Positions 30,358 through 38,125 of a stretch of DNA of 64,000 bases are shown one piece after another. Both the position numbers and the translations under genes were made by a program. Source of the stretch: Kitasatospora indigofera. Its GTDB lineage: Bacteria; Actinomycetota; Actinomycetes; Streptomycetales; Streptomycetaceae. The stretch spans positions 1-64,000 of the forward strand of contig NZ_BNBO01000006.1 in NCBI RefSeq assembly GCF_014655955.1, read 5' to 3'. How positions within the stretch are numbered: position 1 is the first letter of the stretch; every line of letters begins with the position of its first letter. The notes beneath the pieces were generated by a model. The model saw nothing but the letters and a program-made list of their open reading frames with translations, searched no databases and was not told the origin of the DNA.

Positions 30358-31538
30358 GCGACGCGTTGGCGGTGGCGGCCGTCACCGAGACGCTCCGCGC
30401 CGTCCTCCAGGGCGCCCTGGACCGTACGGTGCCCGGAGCGGTGGTGACGCTCCTCCCGCCGGACGAGGTGACCGCCGGGTGCGGACTCAACGTCTTCCTC
30501 TTCCGGACGTCACTCGACGGGGGATGGCTCAACACCGACCCCGACGGCACCCGTCCGGGTGAGAGCCGCCGCCCCCTGCTGCCCCTCGTCCTGCACTACC
30601 TGCTCACCCCGTACGACGCGGGGGACACCCAGGGCTCGACGGCCCACCGCGTCCTCGGCGCCGCGATGTCGGCGCTGCACGACCACCCCGGACTCGCACC
30701 GGCCGACCTCGGCTCCGCGGCCCCCTTCAGCAACCTCCACCGGCAGAGCGAGCCGGTCAGAGTCAGTCCCGTCGTCCTGGACCTGGCCGACACGGCCCAG
30801 TTGTGGACGGCCCTGCGCAGCCGGCTCCGCCCCTCGGTCGTCTACGAGGTGCGCCCCGTGCTGATCGAGAGCACGGTGCCGGGCCGCACACCGCTGCCGG
30901 TGGTACGCCGCGGCGAGCACGACCGGGGCCCGGTGGCCGCCGCCGGCGCGGCCGGCCGCTGGCCGGTGCTGGCCGTGGCCGGCGTGCCGGCCACGCTGCC
31001 CGGCCACGACCTGGTCCTCACCGGGTACTGCCTCGACGCCGGTGTCCCGGCCCTGCGCCTCGCGCACCCCCTGCACGGCAACCGGCTCGTCGAGGACGTC
31101 CGGCCGGTCAGCGGCACCGAGGTGCACGCCACCCTCCCCGGCGCCATCGGCGCCGGCACCTGGTCGGCCGTGCTGGTGCTCACCGGGCCCGACGGCACGG
31201 AGGCGGCCACCAAGCCGGTGCCGGTGGGTGTCGCCCCGCGGATCACCGGCACGCTCCCGCTGCCCGTGGTACGGGACGCCGACGGCACGGCGTTGCTCAA
31301 GGTGACCTGCGAGGCCCCGGCGCACCCCGGGCAGCGCGTCGAACTGCTGGTCGGCGAAGTGCCGGTGCCGGCGGAGCCGTTCGCCCGGGCGACCCGTACG
31401 CTCGGCTTCCGGCTGGCCGGTGCCCGCCCCGGCCGCTACCCGCTGCGGCTGCGGGTCGACGGGGTCGACAGTCCCCTTCTGGACGCCACGTCCGAGCAGC
31501 CGCGGTTCGACGACGCCGCCGCGGTGGTGGTGACATGA
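30354..31538 (+). CDS. DUF4255 tail-terminator protein with Ig-like C-terminus
   Basis: A 394-residue protein. Residues 1-185 are the DUF4255/Pvc16 domain: AVAAVTETLRAVLQGALDRT, LNVFLFRTSLDGGWLN and LPLVLHYLLTPYDAGDTQGS. In Afp/PVC particles this protein caps the tube and sheath end. Residues about 200-385 hold two Ig/IPT-like beta domains (VAGVPATLPGHDLVLTGYCL; VTCEAPAHPGQRVELLVG), an extension beyond the minimal family. Start is GTG overlapping the preceding stop (GTGA). Confidence 0.88.
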   Translation: MSDALAVAAVTETLRAVLQGALDRTVPGAVVTLLPPDEVTAGCGLNVFLFRTSLDGGWLNTDPDGTRPGESRRPLLPLVLHYLLTPYDAGDTQGSTAHRVLGAAMSALHDHPGLAPADLGSAAPFSNLHRQSEPVRVSPVVLDLADTAQLWTALRSRLRPSVVYEVRPVLIESTVPGRTPLPVVRRGEHDRGPVAAAGAAGRWPVLAVAGVPATLPGHDLVLTGYCLDAGVPALRLAHPLHGNRLVEDVRPVSGTEVHATLPGAIGAGTWSAVLVLTGPDGTEAATKPVPVGVAPRITGTLPLPVVRDADGTALLKVTCEAPAHPGQRVELLVGEVPVPAEPFARATRTLGFRLAGARPGRYPLRLRVDGVDSPLLDATSEQPRFDDAAAVVVT

Positions 31539-31648
31539 GGAGTGCCGCCCCCGCCCCAGCTGCCCCAGCCGCCACGTCGCGGCCGGGCAGCGGCCTCGCG
31601 CCGAACGGCCTGAACGGCCCGACCGGGGTGACCGGGGTGACCGGATGA
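31535..31648 (+). CDS. 37-residue coupled ORF in the injection-system operon
   Basis: The ATG at 31535 overlaps the DUF4255 stop and its own TGA overlaps the next ATG at 31645, so it fills the gap exactly with two ATGA junctions. The product is Ala/Pro/Gly-rich and ends in a short GVTGVTG repeat. It may be a real micro-protein, or only a bridge that keeps ribosomes coupled. Confidence 0.4.
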   Translation: MRSAAPAPAAPAATSRPGSGLAPNGLNGPTGVTGVTG

Positions 31649-31920
31649 GCATCGAGATCGAGCTGCGCATCGGACGGCTGGTCCTCGACGGCGTCACTCC
31701 GCAGGACGGCGCGGCCCTGCGGGTGGCCCTGGAATCCGAACTCGACCAGCTGCTGTCCCGTGATCCGCTCACCGTCCGTCAGGACCACCACCTGCACCGC
31801 GTCACCACGCCACCCGTCCCCGCGGCGGCCGATCCCGCCGAGTTCGGACGCCGGATCGCCCGCGCCGTCCACAGCTGCCTGCACGGCGGAGCACCACGGA
31901 AGGCGGGCCGTCCGGCATGA
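31645..31920 (+). CDS. Small conserved injection-system protein
   Basis: A 91-residue protein with a beta strand/helix pattern: SIEIELRIGRLVLDGV, followed by the helix GAALRVALESELDQLLS, then a His-rich QDHHLHR segment and a C-terminal helix. Short proteins of this shape lie between the terminator and tube-cap genes in other actinobacterial eCIS operons. Function is unknown. It overlaps the next gene by four bases (ATGA). Confidence 0.65.
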   Translation: MSIEIELRIGRLVLDGVTPQDGAALRVALESELDQLLSRDPLTVRQDHHLHRVTTPPVPAAADPAEFGRRIARAVHSCLHGGAPRKAGRPA

Positions 31921-32558
31921 CCACGCACCCCCCGCCCCGCGGCGGCTTCGTGTTCCTCGACCCGGAGCACGGGCGTGTGCTGCGCGTGGTGCCGTTCCAG
32001 TACAACCCCGAGACGCTGACCCGCACGCTCCGGCCGCAGACCGTGGCCGGCGAGGCCGGGAGCAGGTCGGAGGCCTTGCGGCTGAAGGGGCCGCCGCACG
32101 AGACCCTGAGATTCGAGGCGGAGTTCGACGCGGCGGACCAGCTGACGCCGGTGGCCGGTGCCGCGCCGACGGCGGGGGCCGGGCTGTTCGGGGCCCTGTC
32201 CGCACTGGAGACGGCGCTCTGCCCCACCAGCGCGCAACTGGTGCAGGCGAACGGCCTGGCGGCGCAGGGCATGCTCGACATCACCCCGGTCGAGGCGCCC
32301 CTGTCCGTCCTGGTGCTCGGCCGGCGCCGGGTCCTGCCCGTCCGGATCACGGAGCTCACCGTCACGGAGGAGGCCTACGACGGGGAGCTCAGCCCGATCA
32401 GGGCCAGGGTCGCCCTGTCGGTCCGGGTCCTCACCGTCGACGACGTCGGCTTCTCCCACAAGGCCGGCACGCTCTACCTCCGTTACCAGCAGAGCAAGGA
32501 ACAGTTCGCGGCACTGATCGGGTACGGCCCGGGGGCGGTCGGCTACACCGGGATCTGA
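31917..32558 (+). CDS. Contractile injection system tube-cap protein (CIS_tube, Afp7 N-terminal type)
   Basis: A 213-residue protein matching the CIS tube/baseplate adaptor domain: FVFLDPEHGRVLRVVPFQYN near the start, then ETLRFEAEFDAADQLTPVAG, with RVLPVRITELTVTEEAYDGE and SVRVLTVDDVGF towards the end. In Afp7-like proteins this domain links the tube to the spike and is fused to LysM. Here the LysM is a separate downstream gene, starting 32 bases after this stop. Confidence 0.85.
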   Translation: MTTHPPPRGGFVFLDPEHGRVLRVVPFQYNPETLTRTLRPQTVAGEAGSRSEALRLKGPPHETLRFEAEFDAADQLTPVAGAAPTAGAGLFGALSALETALCPTSAQLVQANGLAAQGMLDITPVEAPLSVLVLGRRRVLPVRITELTVTEEAYDGELSPIRARVALSVRVLTVDDVGFSHKAGTLYLRYQQSKEQFAALIGYGPGAVGYTGI

Positions 32559-32590
32559 TCGGGGCCGGACGACCCCGGGGAGAGGCAACC

Positions 32591-32917
32591 ATGTTCGAGG
32601 CCACCAGCAGGTACCACGGCATCGCCACCGCGCAGCTGACCCTGCGGGACGGACGGACCGTCACCTATGTGCGGCGCCGCTTCCTGCCCCACCCGGGGGA
32701 CCTGACGCCCATCGGCGAGCAGGTCGTCGCCCCCGGCGACCGGCTCGACCGGATCGCGGCGCGGCAGTACGGCGACCCGGAGCAGGCCTGGCGGATCGCC
32801 GACGCCAACGGGGCGCTGCGGCCGGACGATCTCACGGCGCGACCCGGCCGGCGGCTGCGGATCGCCCTCCCCGCCGGCCTCCCCGGGAGCCCGTCCGTCG
32901 GCCCGGCGCAGTCATGA
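32591..32917 (+). CDS. LysM-domain injection-system protein
   Basis: A 108-residue protein. An N-terminal beta part (YHGIATAQLTLRDGRTVTYV) precedes a LysM-like domain, VVAPGDRLDRIAARQYGDPE followed by AWRIADANGALRPDDL, near residues 46-95. LysM domains in eCIS and phage baseplates bind inside the baseplate, not to cell wall. It is preceded by GGGGAGAGG and its stop overlaps the spike hub start (ATGA). Confidence 0.88.
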   Translation: MFEATSRYHGIATAQLTLRDGRTVTYVRRRFLPHPGDLTPIGEQVVAPGDRLDRIAARQYGDPEQAWRIADANGALRPDDLTARPGRRLRIALPAGLPGSPSVGPAQS

Positions 32918-34029
32918 CGCGCAGCCTCCAGCTGATGCTGCTGACGGGGAGGGTGATCCCGGCGCCGGCCCCGGCCGCGCTCGTCGACGCCCTGCAGTCC
33001 GTCCGGATCACCTCGTCCAGTGGTTCGGCGAGCGGGTTCCAGCTGACCTTCGCCGTGGGCAGGCAGTCGCCCGTGACCCAGGTGATGCTCCCCGGCGGGC
33101 AGCTGGATCCCCGGACCAGGGTGATCGTGGTGGCCGTGGTGGCGGGGGTGCCGCACGTCCTGATGGACGGGGTGATCACCCGCCACGAGCTGAACCCCGG
33201 GCAGACCCCCGGCAGCTCCACCCTCACGCTCACCGGTGAGGACCTCTCCCTGCTCATGGACCTCGGACACGTCGAGCGCGGTCACCCGGGCCTGCCCCAC
33301 CACCTCCGGGTGCTGCTGGTGTGCGCCCGGTACGCGCAGTACGGGATCGTCCCGGTGGCCGTGCCCCCGATGATCAGCGTGGTGCCGAACCCGGCCGTCC
33401 AGATCCCGGTCCAGTCCGCGACCGACCTGGCCTACCTCCGTGCGCTGGCCGCCGAGGTCGGCCACGTCTTCTTCGTCGAGCCCGGCCCCGTCCCCGGAAC
33501 CAGCACCGCCTACTGGGGCCCGGAGGTGCGCACCGGGCAGCCGCAACCGGCGCTCACCGTGGACTCCGGGACGGCCGGCAACGTCGAGTCCCTGAGCTTC
33601 GGCCTCGACGGGCTGTCCCGCACCCGTTACACGGCACGGTACGTGGAGCCCGTCACCAGGGCCACCACGGCGGTCCCCGACATCGGCCCCCTGCACCCAC
33701 CGCTCGGGCAGAGCCCGCCGCCGGCGCTGCGCGAGCGGCCGCTGACCGGGCAGGGCGGCCGGTCGGTCGCGGAGGCCCAGCTGTGGGGGCTGGGCCGCAC
33801 CGCCGAGTCCGCCGACGCCGTCACCGGCCACGGCAGGCTCGACGTGCTGCGCTACGGCCACGTGCTCAACGCCCGCAGGCTGGTGGGGGTGCGCGGCGCG
33901 GGCCGGAGCTACGACGGCCTTTACTACGTGCGCAGCGTCACCCACGACATCGCCCGCGGTGCGTACAAGCAGAGCTTCACCCTCGTCCGGGACGGTCTCG
34001 TCCCCCGAGCTTCGGTGGTGATCCCGTGA
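32914..34029 (+). CDS. Spike hub protein (gp27/VgrG N-terminal-like)
   Basis: A 371-residue hub protein that would trimerise at the tube-baseplate junction. It has the late-control-D/VgrG fold pattern: early beta barrel SSGSASGFQLTFAVGRQSPV, then TLTLTGEDLSLLMDLGHVER and SATDLAYLRALAAEVGHVFF. The C-terminal part includes YDGLYYVRSVTHDIARGAYK. It lacks the OB-fold and needle, which are encoded by the next gene with a GTGA overlap, so the VgrG-like spike is split in two. Confidence 0.88.
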   Translation: MTRSLQLMLLTGRVIPAPAPAALVDALQSVRITSSSGSASGFQLTFAVGRQSPVTQVMLPGGQLDPRTRVIVVAVVAGVPHVLMDGVITRHELNPGQTPGSSTLTLTGEDLSLLMDLGHVERGHPGLPHHLRVLLVCARYAQYGIVPVAVPPMISVVPNPAVQIPVQSATDLAYLRALAAEVGHVFFVEPGPVPGTSTAYWGPEVRTGQPQPALTVDSGTAGNVESLSFGLDGLSRTRYTARYVEPVTRATTAVPDIGPLHPPLGQSPPPALRERPLTGQGGRSVAEAQLWGLGRTAESADAVTGHGRLDVLRYGHVLNARRLVGVRGAGRSYDGLYYVRSVTHDIARGAYKQSFTLVRDGLVPRASVVIP

Positions 34030-34562
34030 CGGCCCCGACCGTGACGAAGTGGTACGGCCTGTACCAGGGCGTGGTGGTGTCCGCCGTGGACACCGAGAAC
34101 AAGGGGCGGCTGCTGGTACGGGTCCCCGAGGTCCTGGGCGACGAGCCCTGCATCTGGGCCGCGTCGTCGTCCCCGGTGGCGGGGAAGGACAGCGGCATGT
34201 ACAGCGTGCCGCCGCCGGACTCCGGGGTGTGGGTGCAGTTCCTCGACGGCGATCCCAACCGGGCGGTGTGCACCGGGTTCTGGCGGGGCGACGCGGGCGA
34301 TGTGCCGTCCGCGGCCAAGTCCACGCCCCCGGGTGTCCCGCAGATCGTGCTGGCGACACCGTCCGGGAACGCCCTGGTGATCAGCGACCAGCCCGGGGCG
34401 GCGGGCGGCATCGTGCTGCAGCTCCACGGCAGCAGCGGCCCGTTCATCAAGATCAACGAGACCTCGATCGAGATCGCCTGCGGTCAGGGCCCCGGCTTCG
34501 CCAGCATCCTGCTGACGGGCAACCAGGTGTGCATCAACGGCAGCGCCCTGACGGTGCAGTGA
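34026..34562 (+). CDS. Spike base protein, gp5/baseplate V OB-fold
   Basis: A 178-residue protein starting with a GTG coupled to the hub gene. The OB-fold is WYGLYQGVVVSAVDTENKGR, then LLVRVPEVLGDEPCIWAASS and SGVWVQFLDGDPNRAVCTGF. The C-terminal part is beta-rich (QLHGSSGPFIKINETSIEIA), consistent with a short triple-stranded beta-helical needle. It forms the central spike with the hub above and the PAAR-like tip below. Confidence 0.88.
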   Translation: MTAPTVTKWYGLYQGVVVSAVDTENKGRLLVRVPEVLGDEPCIWAASSSPVAGKDSGMYSVPPPDSGVWVQFLDGDPNRAVCTGFWRGDAGDVPSAAKSTPPGVPQIVLATPSGNALVISDQPGAAGGIVLQLHGSSGPFIKINETSIEIACGQGPGFASILLTGNQVCINGSALTVQ

Positions 34563-34572
34563 GGAGGACGGC

Positions 34573-34923
34573 GTGCCCGGACTGATTCTCCACGTCGGTG
34601 CCACCATGACGTGCGCGCACCAGGGGCCCGCGAACGCTCCGGCACCCGCCCAGCAGCGGGTGCTCGTCGGCGCGCAGCCCGTCGCCACCACGGCGGACAC
34701 CTTCGTCGTGCTCGGCTGCGGATTCCCCGCGGCCTCCCTGGGCGCACCGCCCTGTACGAGCATCCGTTGGCTCCAGACCTCCGCCCGGGTGCGGGTCGGC
34801 GGGCTGCCGGTGCTGCTCCAGCCGACGCCGCCGCCGAGCGTCGGGCCCGCCGTCGGTGTCGGCACCCCGCCACCCAACCCGCCCATGGTGCAGGCCATGC
34901 AGCTCCGGGTGCGGGGGATGTGA
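34573..34923 (+). CDS. PAAR-like spike tip protein
   Basis: A 116-residue protein fitting the spike-tip slot. It starts PGLILHVGATMTCAHQGPAN, with a second cysteine in VVLGCGFPAA and a third in APPCTSIRW, so a bound metal at the tip is likely. Proline-rich loops near the end are typical of PAAR-like proteins. GTG start at 34573 after GAGGAGG. The ten-base gap to the spike base and its order fit Afp10. No toxin extension is fused. Confidence 0.8.
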   Translation: MPGLILHVGATMTCAHQGPANAPAPAQQRVLVGAQPVATTADTFVVLGCGFPAASLGAPPCTSIRWLQTSARVRVGGLPVLLQPTPPPSVGPAVGVGTPPPNPPMVQAMQLRVRGM

Positions 34924-34928
34924 GGGCG

Positions 34929-35291
34929 ATGCACATCGGGTTCCCCTACACCGTCGACGCGCGCGGCCGGACCGCCACGGCCGATCACGCCGACCACGTC
35001 CGCGACATGGTCGAGCAGGTGCTCTTCACCTCCCCCGGCGAGCGGGTGAACCGGCCGGACTTCGGCTGCGGACTGCTCGACCTGGTCTTCGCCCAGAACG
35101 GCCCGGAGCTGGCCGCGGCCGTCGAGATGACCGCGCAGGCCGCCCTGCAGCGCTGGCTCGGCGACCTGCTCACCGTCGAGTCCCTGACCGTCAGGGCCGA
35201 GGAGTCCGCCCTGGCCGTCTCCGTGAACTACGTCCTGACGGCCACCGGGGAGAGCCGGCACGTGCTCGTCCACGGGGGGACGGCGTCATGA
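34929..35291 (+). CDS. Baseplate wedge protein, GPW/gp25 family
   Basis: A 120-residue gp25-like protein which starts sheath assembly at the baseplate. Diagnostic sequence: HVRDMVEQVLFTSPGERVNR, then PDFGCGLLDLVFAQN, where the Pro-Gly-Glu-Arg turn and FGCGL are family-typical. The ATG at 34929 follows the PAAR-like stop by five bases, and its stop overlaps the next start (ATGA). Confidence 0.93.
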   Translation: MHIGFPYTVDARGRTATADHADHVRDMVEQVLFTSPGERVNRPDFGCGLLDLVFAQNGPELAAAVEMTAQAALQRWLGDLLTVESLTVRAEESALAVSVNYVLTATGESRHVLVHGGTAS

Positions 35292-38125
35292 GCACCGGTC
35301 CGGCCCGCCACGACGAACGGCGCCGCGAAGCCGTCCGGGCCGCCGGGCTGGCCGGCATCGAGGGCATCTCGGTCGAGGCCGACCGGCGCAGGCTGAGCGT
35401 CCTCTTCTTCGGCAGGCTCCCCGACCGGCTGGACCGGCACAGCTTCCGGGTCGAGGGCGGCCGGCGGGGCGACGGCATCCGGGTCGTCGCCGTCACGGCC
35501 GGCCCCGGCCACCCGGACGCCCCGGTGAACTGCCTGACCCTGGAGCTCGACCGCCCGGGCGACGCGTCCACCTACCGGCTCCGCGCACTCGGGCCGGGCT
35601 TCGACCGCTGCTACGACCGGCTGGAGTTCTCCTTCCGGCAGGGCGACCCGGAGGCACCCGCCCCCGCCCGGGGCAGCGGCCCGCTGCCGAGCCCCCCGGC
35701 GCCGGCCGTCGACTACCTGGCCAAGGACTACGCGAGCTTCCGCCGCCTGCTCCTCGAACGACTCGCCCTCACCATGCCGGAGTGGACCGAGCGGCACGCC
35801 TCCGACCTCGGCGTCACCCTGGTGGAACTCCTCGCCCACGTCGGCGACCAGCTCAGCTACCACCAGGACGCCGTGGCCACCGAGGCGTACCTCGACACGG
35901 CACGGTTGCGCACCTCGGTCCGACGCCACGCCCGCCTGGTCGGATACCCGATGCACGACGGCTGCGCGGCCCGCACCTTCGTCTGCGTCGAGACCAGCCG
36001 GCCGCTGACCCTGCGACCCGACGACCTCGCCTTCACCGCCTTCCCCCCGGGCCGCCTGCCGCCGACGGGCGCGTCGATCCCGGCCGAGCTGCTGACGGCC
36101 GGCCCCCACCCCGTCTACCGGCCGCTGGAGCGGCGGGACATCGTGCTCCGCCCCGAGCACAACCTCATCGACCTGTGGACCTGGGGCGGTCAGGAGTGCT
36201 GCCTGCCCGCCGGCACCACCCGGGCCACCCTGCTGGACGAGCCCCCGCCGGAGCACGGCGGGGAGCGGCCGCTGCGGCTGGCCCCCGGCGACGTGATCGT
36301 GTTCGAGGAGAACCGGGACCCGGGGACCGGCGCCGAGGCCGGCCGCGACCCCGCCCACCGGCAGGCCGTGCGCCTCACCAAGATCACCGAGAGCGTCGAC
36401 ACGCTCTACGGCAGAAGGGTGCTCGACGTCGAATGGGCCGACGAGGACGCCCTCGTCCTGCCCCTGTGCGTCATCGGCTGCCGCGCACCGGACGGCGGCG
36501 CGGCGAACAGCGTCGTCGCCCGCGGGAACACCGTTCTCGTCGAGCACGGCATCGAGAACACCTGGGGCGCCGGCGCCCGGCCCGAAAGGGTGGAAGGGCC
36601 CGTCGAGCGCGGCCGCGGGCCCGCCTGCCCCGGTCCGGCCGCTCCAAGGGCCGCCCGGCCCTTCGTGGCGGCGCTGCGCGGCGCGCCGGTCACCTGGTCC
36701 GCGCCGTATCCGCGCCCGGCCGACGTCAGCGCCGGGCAGAGCCGGCAACTGCTCCGGCTGGCCGCCCGGGCCCGGGAGCGGCTGGAGGACCTGCACCGCT
36801 CGGGCGCCTCGCCGTCCGCGGCCGACCGCGACTTCCTGGAGACCCTGTTCGAGGCCGGCCACCTCGGCGGGGCGCACGACGACGAGGGCCCCCGCCCCGC
36901 CCTCGCCCCGCTGCTAGCGCGGTTCGACGAGTACCTGGCCCCCAAGCTGCGCCGGCTCGAAGCACTGGCCAGGCGGTCCCGCTCCGGTTACCTGCTCGAC
37001 CGCGCCGACATCGGCTGGGAACTCGCGCAGAGCTGGGGCCAGGAGGCAGCCTGGTCGATCGACCCGGACAACCCCGCACTGCACGGCCCGGCCTGCGCCG
37101 CCCTGCGCCCCGACCCGCGCGAGGCCCTCCCCGCCGTACGGATCCGGGCCGAGGGCACGGAGGGCGGCACGGAGGCCTGGACGCCCCGCCGCGACCTGCT
37201 GGCCAGCGGCCCGCGCGACCGCCACGTGGTGGGTGAGACCGACGACGAGGGGCGGCTCGGCCTCAGGTTCGGGGACGGCCGGACCGGAGCCGCACCGCCG
37301 CCGGGCCGGGCCCTGCTGGCCGTCTACCGCACCGGCAACGGCCGGGCCGGCAACGTCGGCAGCGAGGCCGTCAACCGGATCGCGTCCCGCTCCACCCCCC
37401 TGGACGCCGTCGTCCGGGTCCGCAACCCGCTGCCCGCGACCGGTGGCACCGACCCCGAGCCCGTCGCGCAGGTGCGGCTGGCGGCGCCCCGCGGGCCGTT
37501 CCGCCGGCTGCTGCGGGCCGTCACCGCCGAGGACTACCAGACCCTCGCCGCCCAGCACCCCGGCGTGCAGCGGGCCGCCGCCACCCTGCGCTGGACGGGG
37601 AGCTGGTACGAGGCGGACGTCGCGCTGGACGCCGAGGGAACGTCCGACCTGCCGCGCGGGCTCCCGGAGGACGTCCGGCTGGCGCTGCACCGGTTCCGCC
37701 GCATCGGCCACGACGTGGTCACCGGGCCCGCCGTCCGGGTGCCGCTCGACGTGGCCCTCAGAGTCTTCGTCGACCCCGACCACATCGCCGGTCACGTCCG
37801 CCAGGCCCTGTTGCGGGCCCTGCGGCCCGGCCCGCAACCCGGCGGCGGCCTGGGCTTCTTCGATCCCGACCTGCTCACCTTCGGCACGCCGGTACGGGTC
37901 GGCACCCTGGTGGCCGCGGTGGCCGCGGTCCCCGGTGTCCGGCACGCCGAGGTGACCCGGCTGCGCCGGCTCCACCCCGTGAGGAGCGGCGGCGGGAGCC
38001 CCGGGCCCGATGTCCCGCCCTCCGGCGTGCTCAGGCTGAGCCCCCTGGAGATCGCCCGGCTCGACGGCGACTCCGCCCGGCCGGAGAACGGCTGGCTGAC
38101 CCTCGACCTGCGAGGAGGGCGATGA
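35288..38125 (+). CDS. Large baseplate assembly protein 1 (Afp11/gp6-like)
   Basis: A 945-residue wedge protein. An N-terminal adaptor (residues 1-135) precedes the baseplate-J-type core. There VDYLAKDYASFRRLLLERLA and GVTLVELLAHVGDQLSYHQD, then AVATEAYLDTARLRTSVRRH, are the family hallmark. The second half has GDGRTGAAPPPG, YRTGNGRAGNVGSEAVNRI and NPLPATGGTDPEP, the conserved J/gp6 strand region. It shares the last motifs with the next protein, so the pair probably arose by duplication and forms the wedge heterodimer. Confidence 0.92.
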   Translation: MSTGPARHDERRREAVRAAGLAGIEGISVEADRRRLSVLFFGRLPDRLDRHSFRVEGGRRGDGIRVVAVTAGPGHPDAPVNCLTLELDRPGDASTYRLRALGPGFDRCYDRLEFSFRQGDPEAPAPARGSGPLPSPPAPAVDYLAKDYASFRRLLLERLALTMPEWTERHASDLGVTLVELLAHVGDQLSYHQDAVATEAYLDTARLRTSVRRHARLVGYPMHDGCAARTFVCVETSRPLTLRPDDLAFTAFPPGRLPPTGASIPAELLTAGPHPVYRPLERRDIVLRPEHNLIDLWTWGGQECCLPAGTTRATLLDEPPPEHGGERPLRLAPGDVIVFEENRDPGTGAEAGRDPAHRQAVRLTKITESVDTLYGRRVLDVEWADEDALVLPLCVIGCRAPDGGAANSVVARGNTVLVEHGIENTWGAGARPERVEGPVERGRGPACPGPAAPRAARPFVAALRGAPVTWSAPYPRPADVSAGQSRQLLRLAARARERLEDLHRSGASPSAADRDFLETLFEAGHLGGAHDDEGPRPALAPLLARFDEYLAPKLRRLEALARRSRSGYLLDRADIGWELAQSWGQEAAWSIDPDNPALHGPACAALRPDPREALPAVRIRAEGTEGGTEAWTPRRDLLASGPRDRHVVGETDDEGRLGLRFGDGRTGAAPPPGRALLAVYRTGNGRAGNVGSEAVNRIASRSTPLDAVVRVRNPLPATGGTDPEPVAQVRLAAPRGPFRRLLRAVTAEDYQTLAAQHPGVQRAAATLRWTGSWYEADVALDAEGTSDLPRGLPEDVRLALHRFRRIGHDVVTGPAVRVPLDVALRVFVDPDHIAGHVRQALLRALRPGPQPGGGLGFFDPDLLTFGTPVRVGTLVAAVAAVPGVRHAEVTRLRRLHPVRSGGGSPGPDVPPSGVLRLSPLEIARLDGDSARPENGWLTLDLRGGR

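Noticed and set aside
30780..31538. Possible separate gene for the Ig-like half of the DUF4255 protein
   Set aside because: There is no stop or internal ribosome site between the two parts. One continuous 394-residue reading frame fits better.
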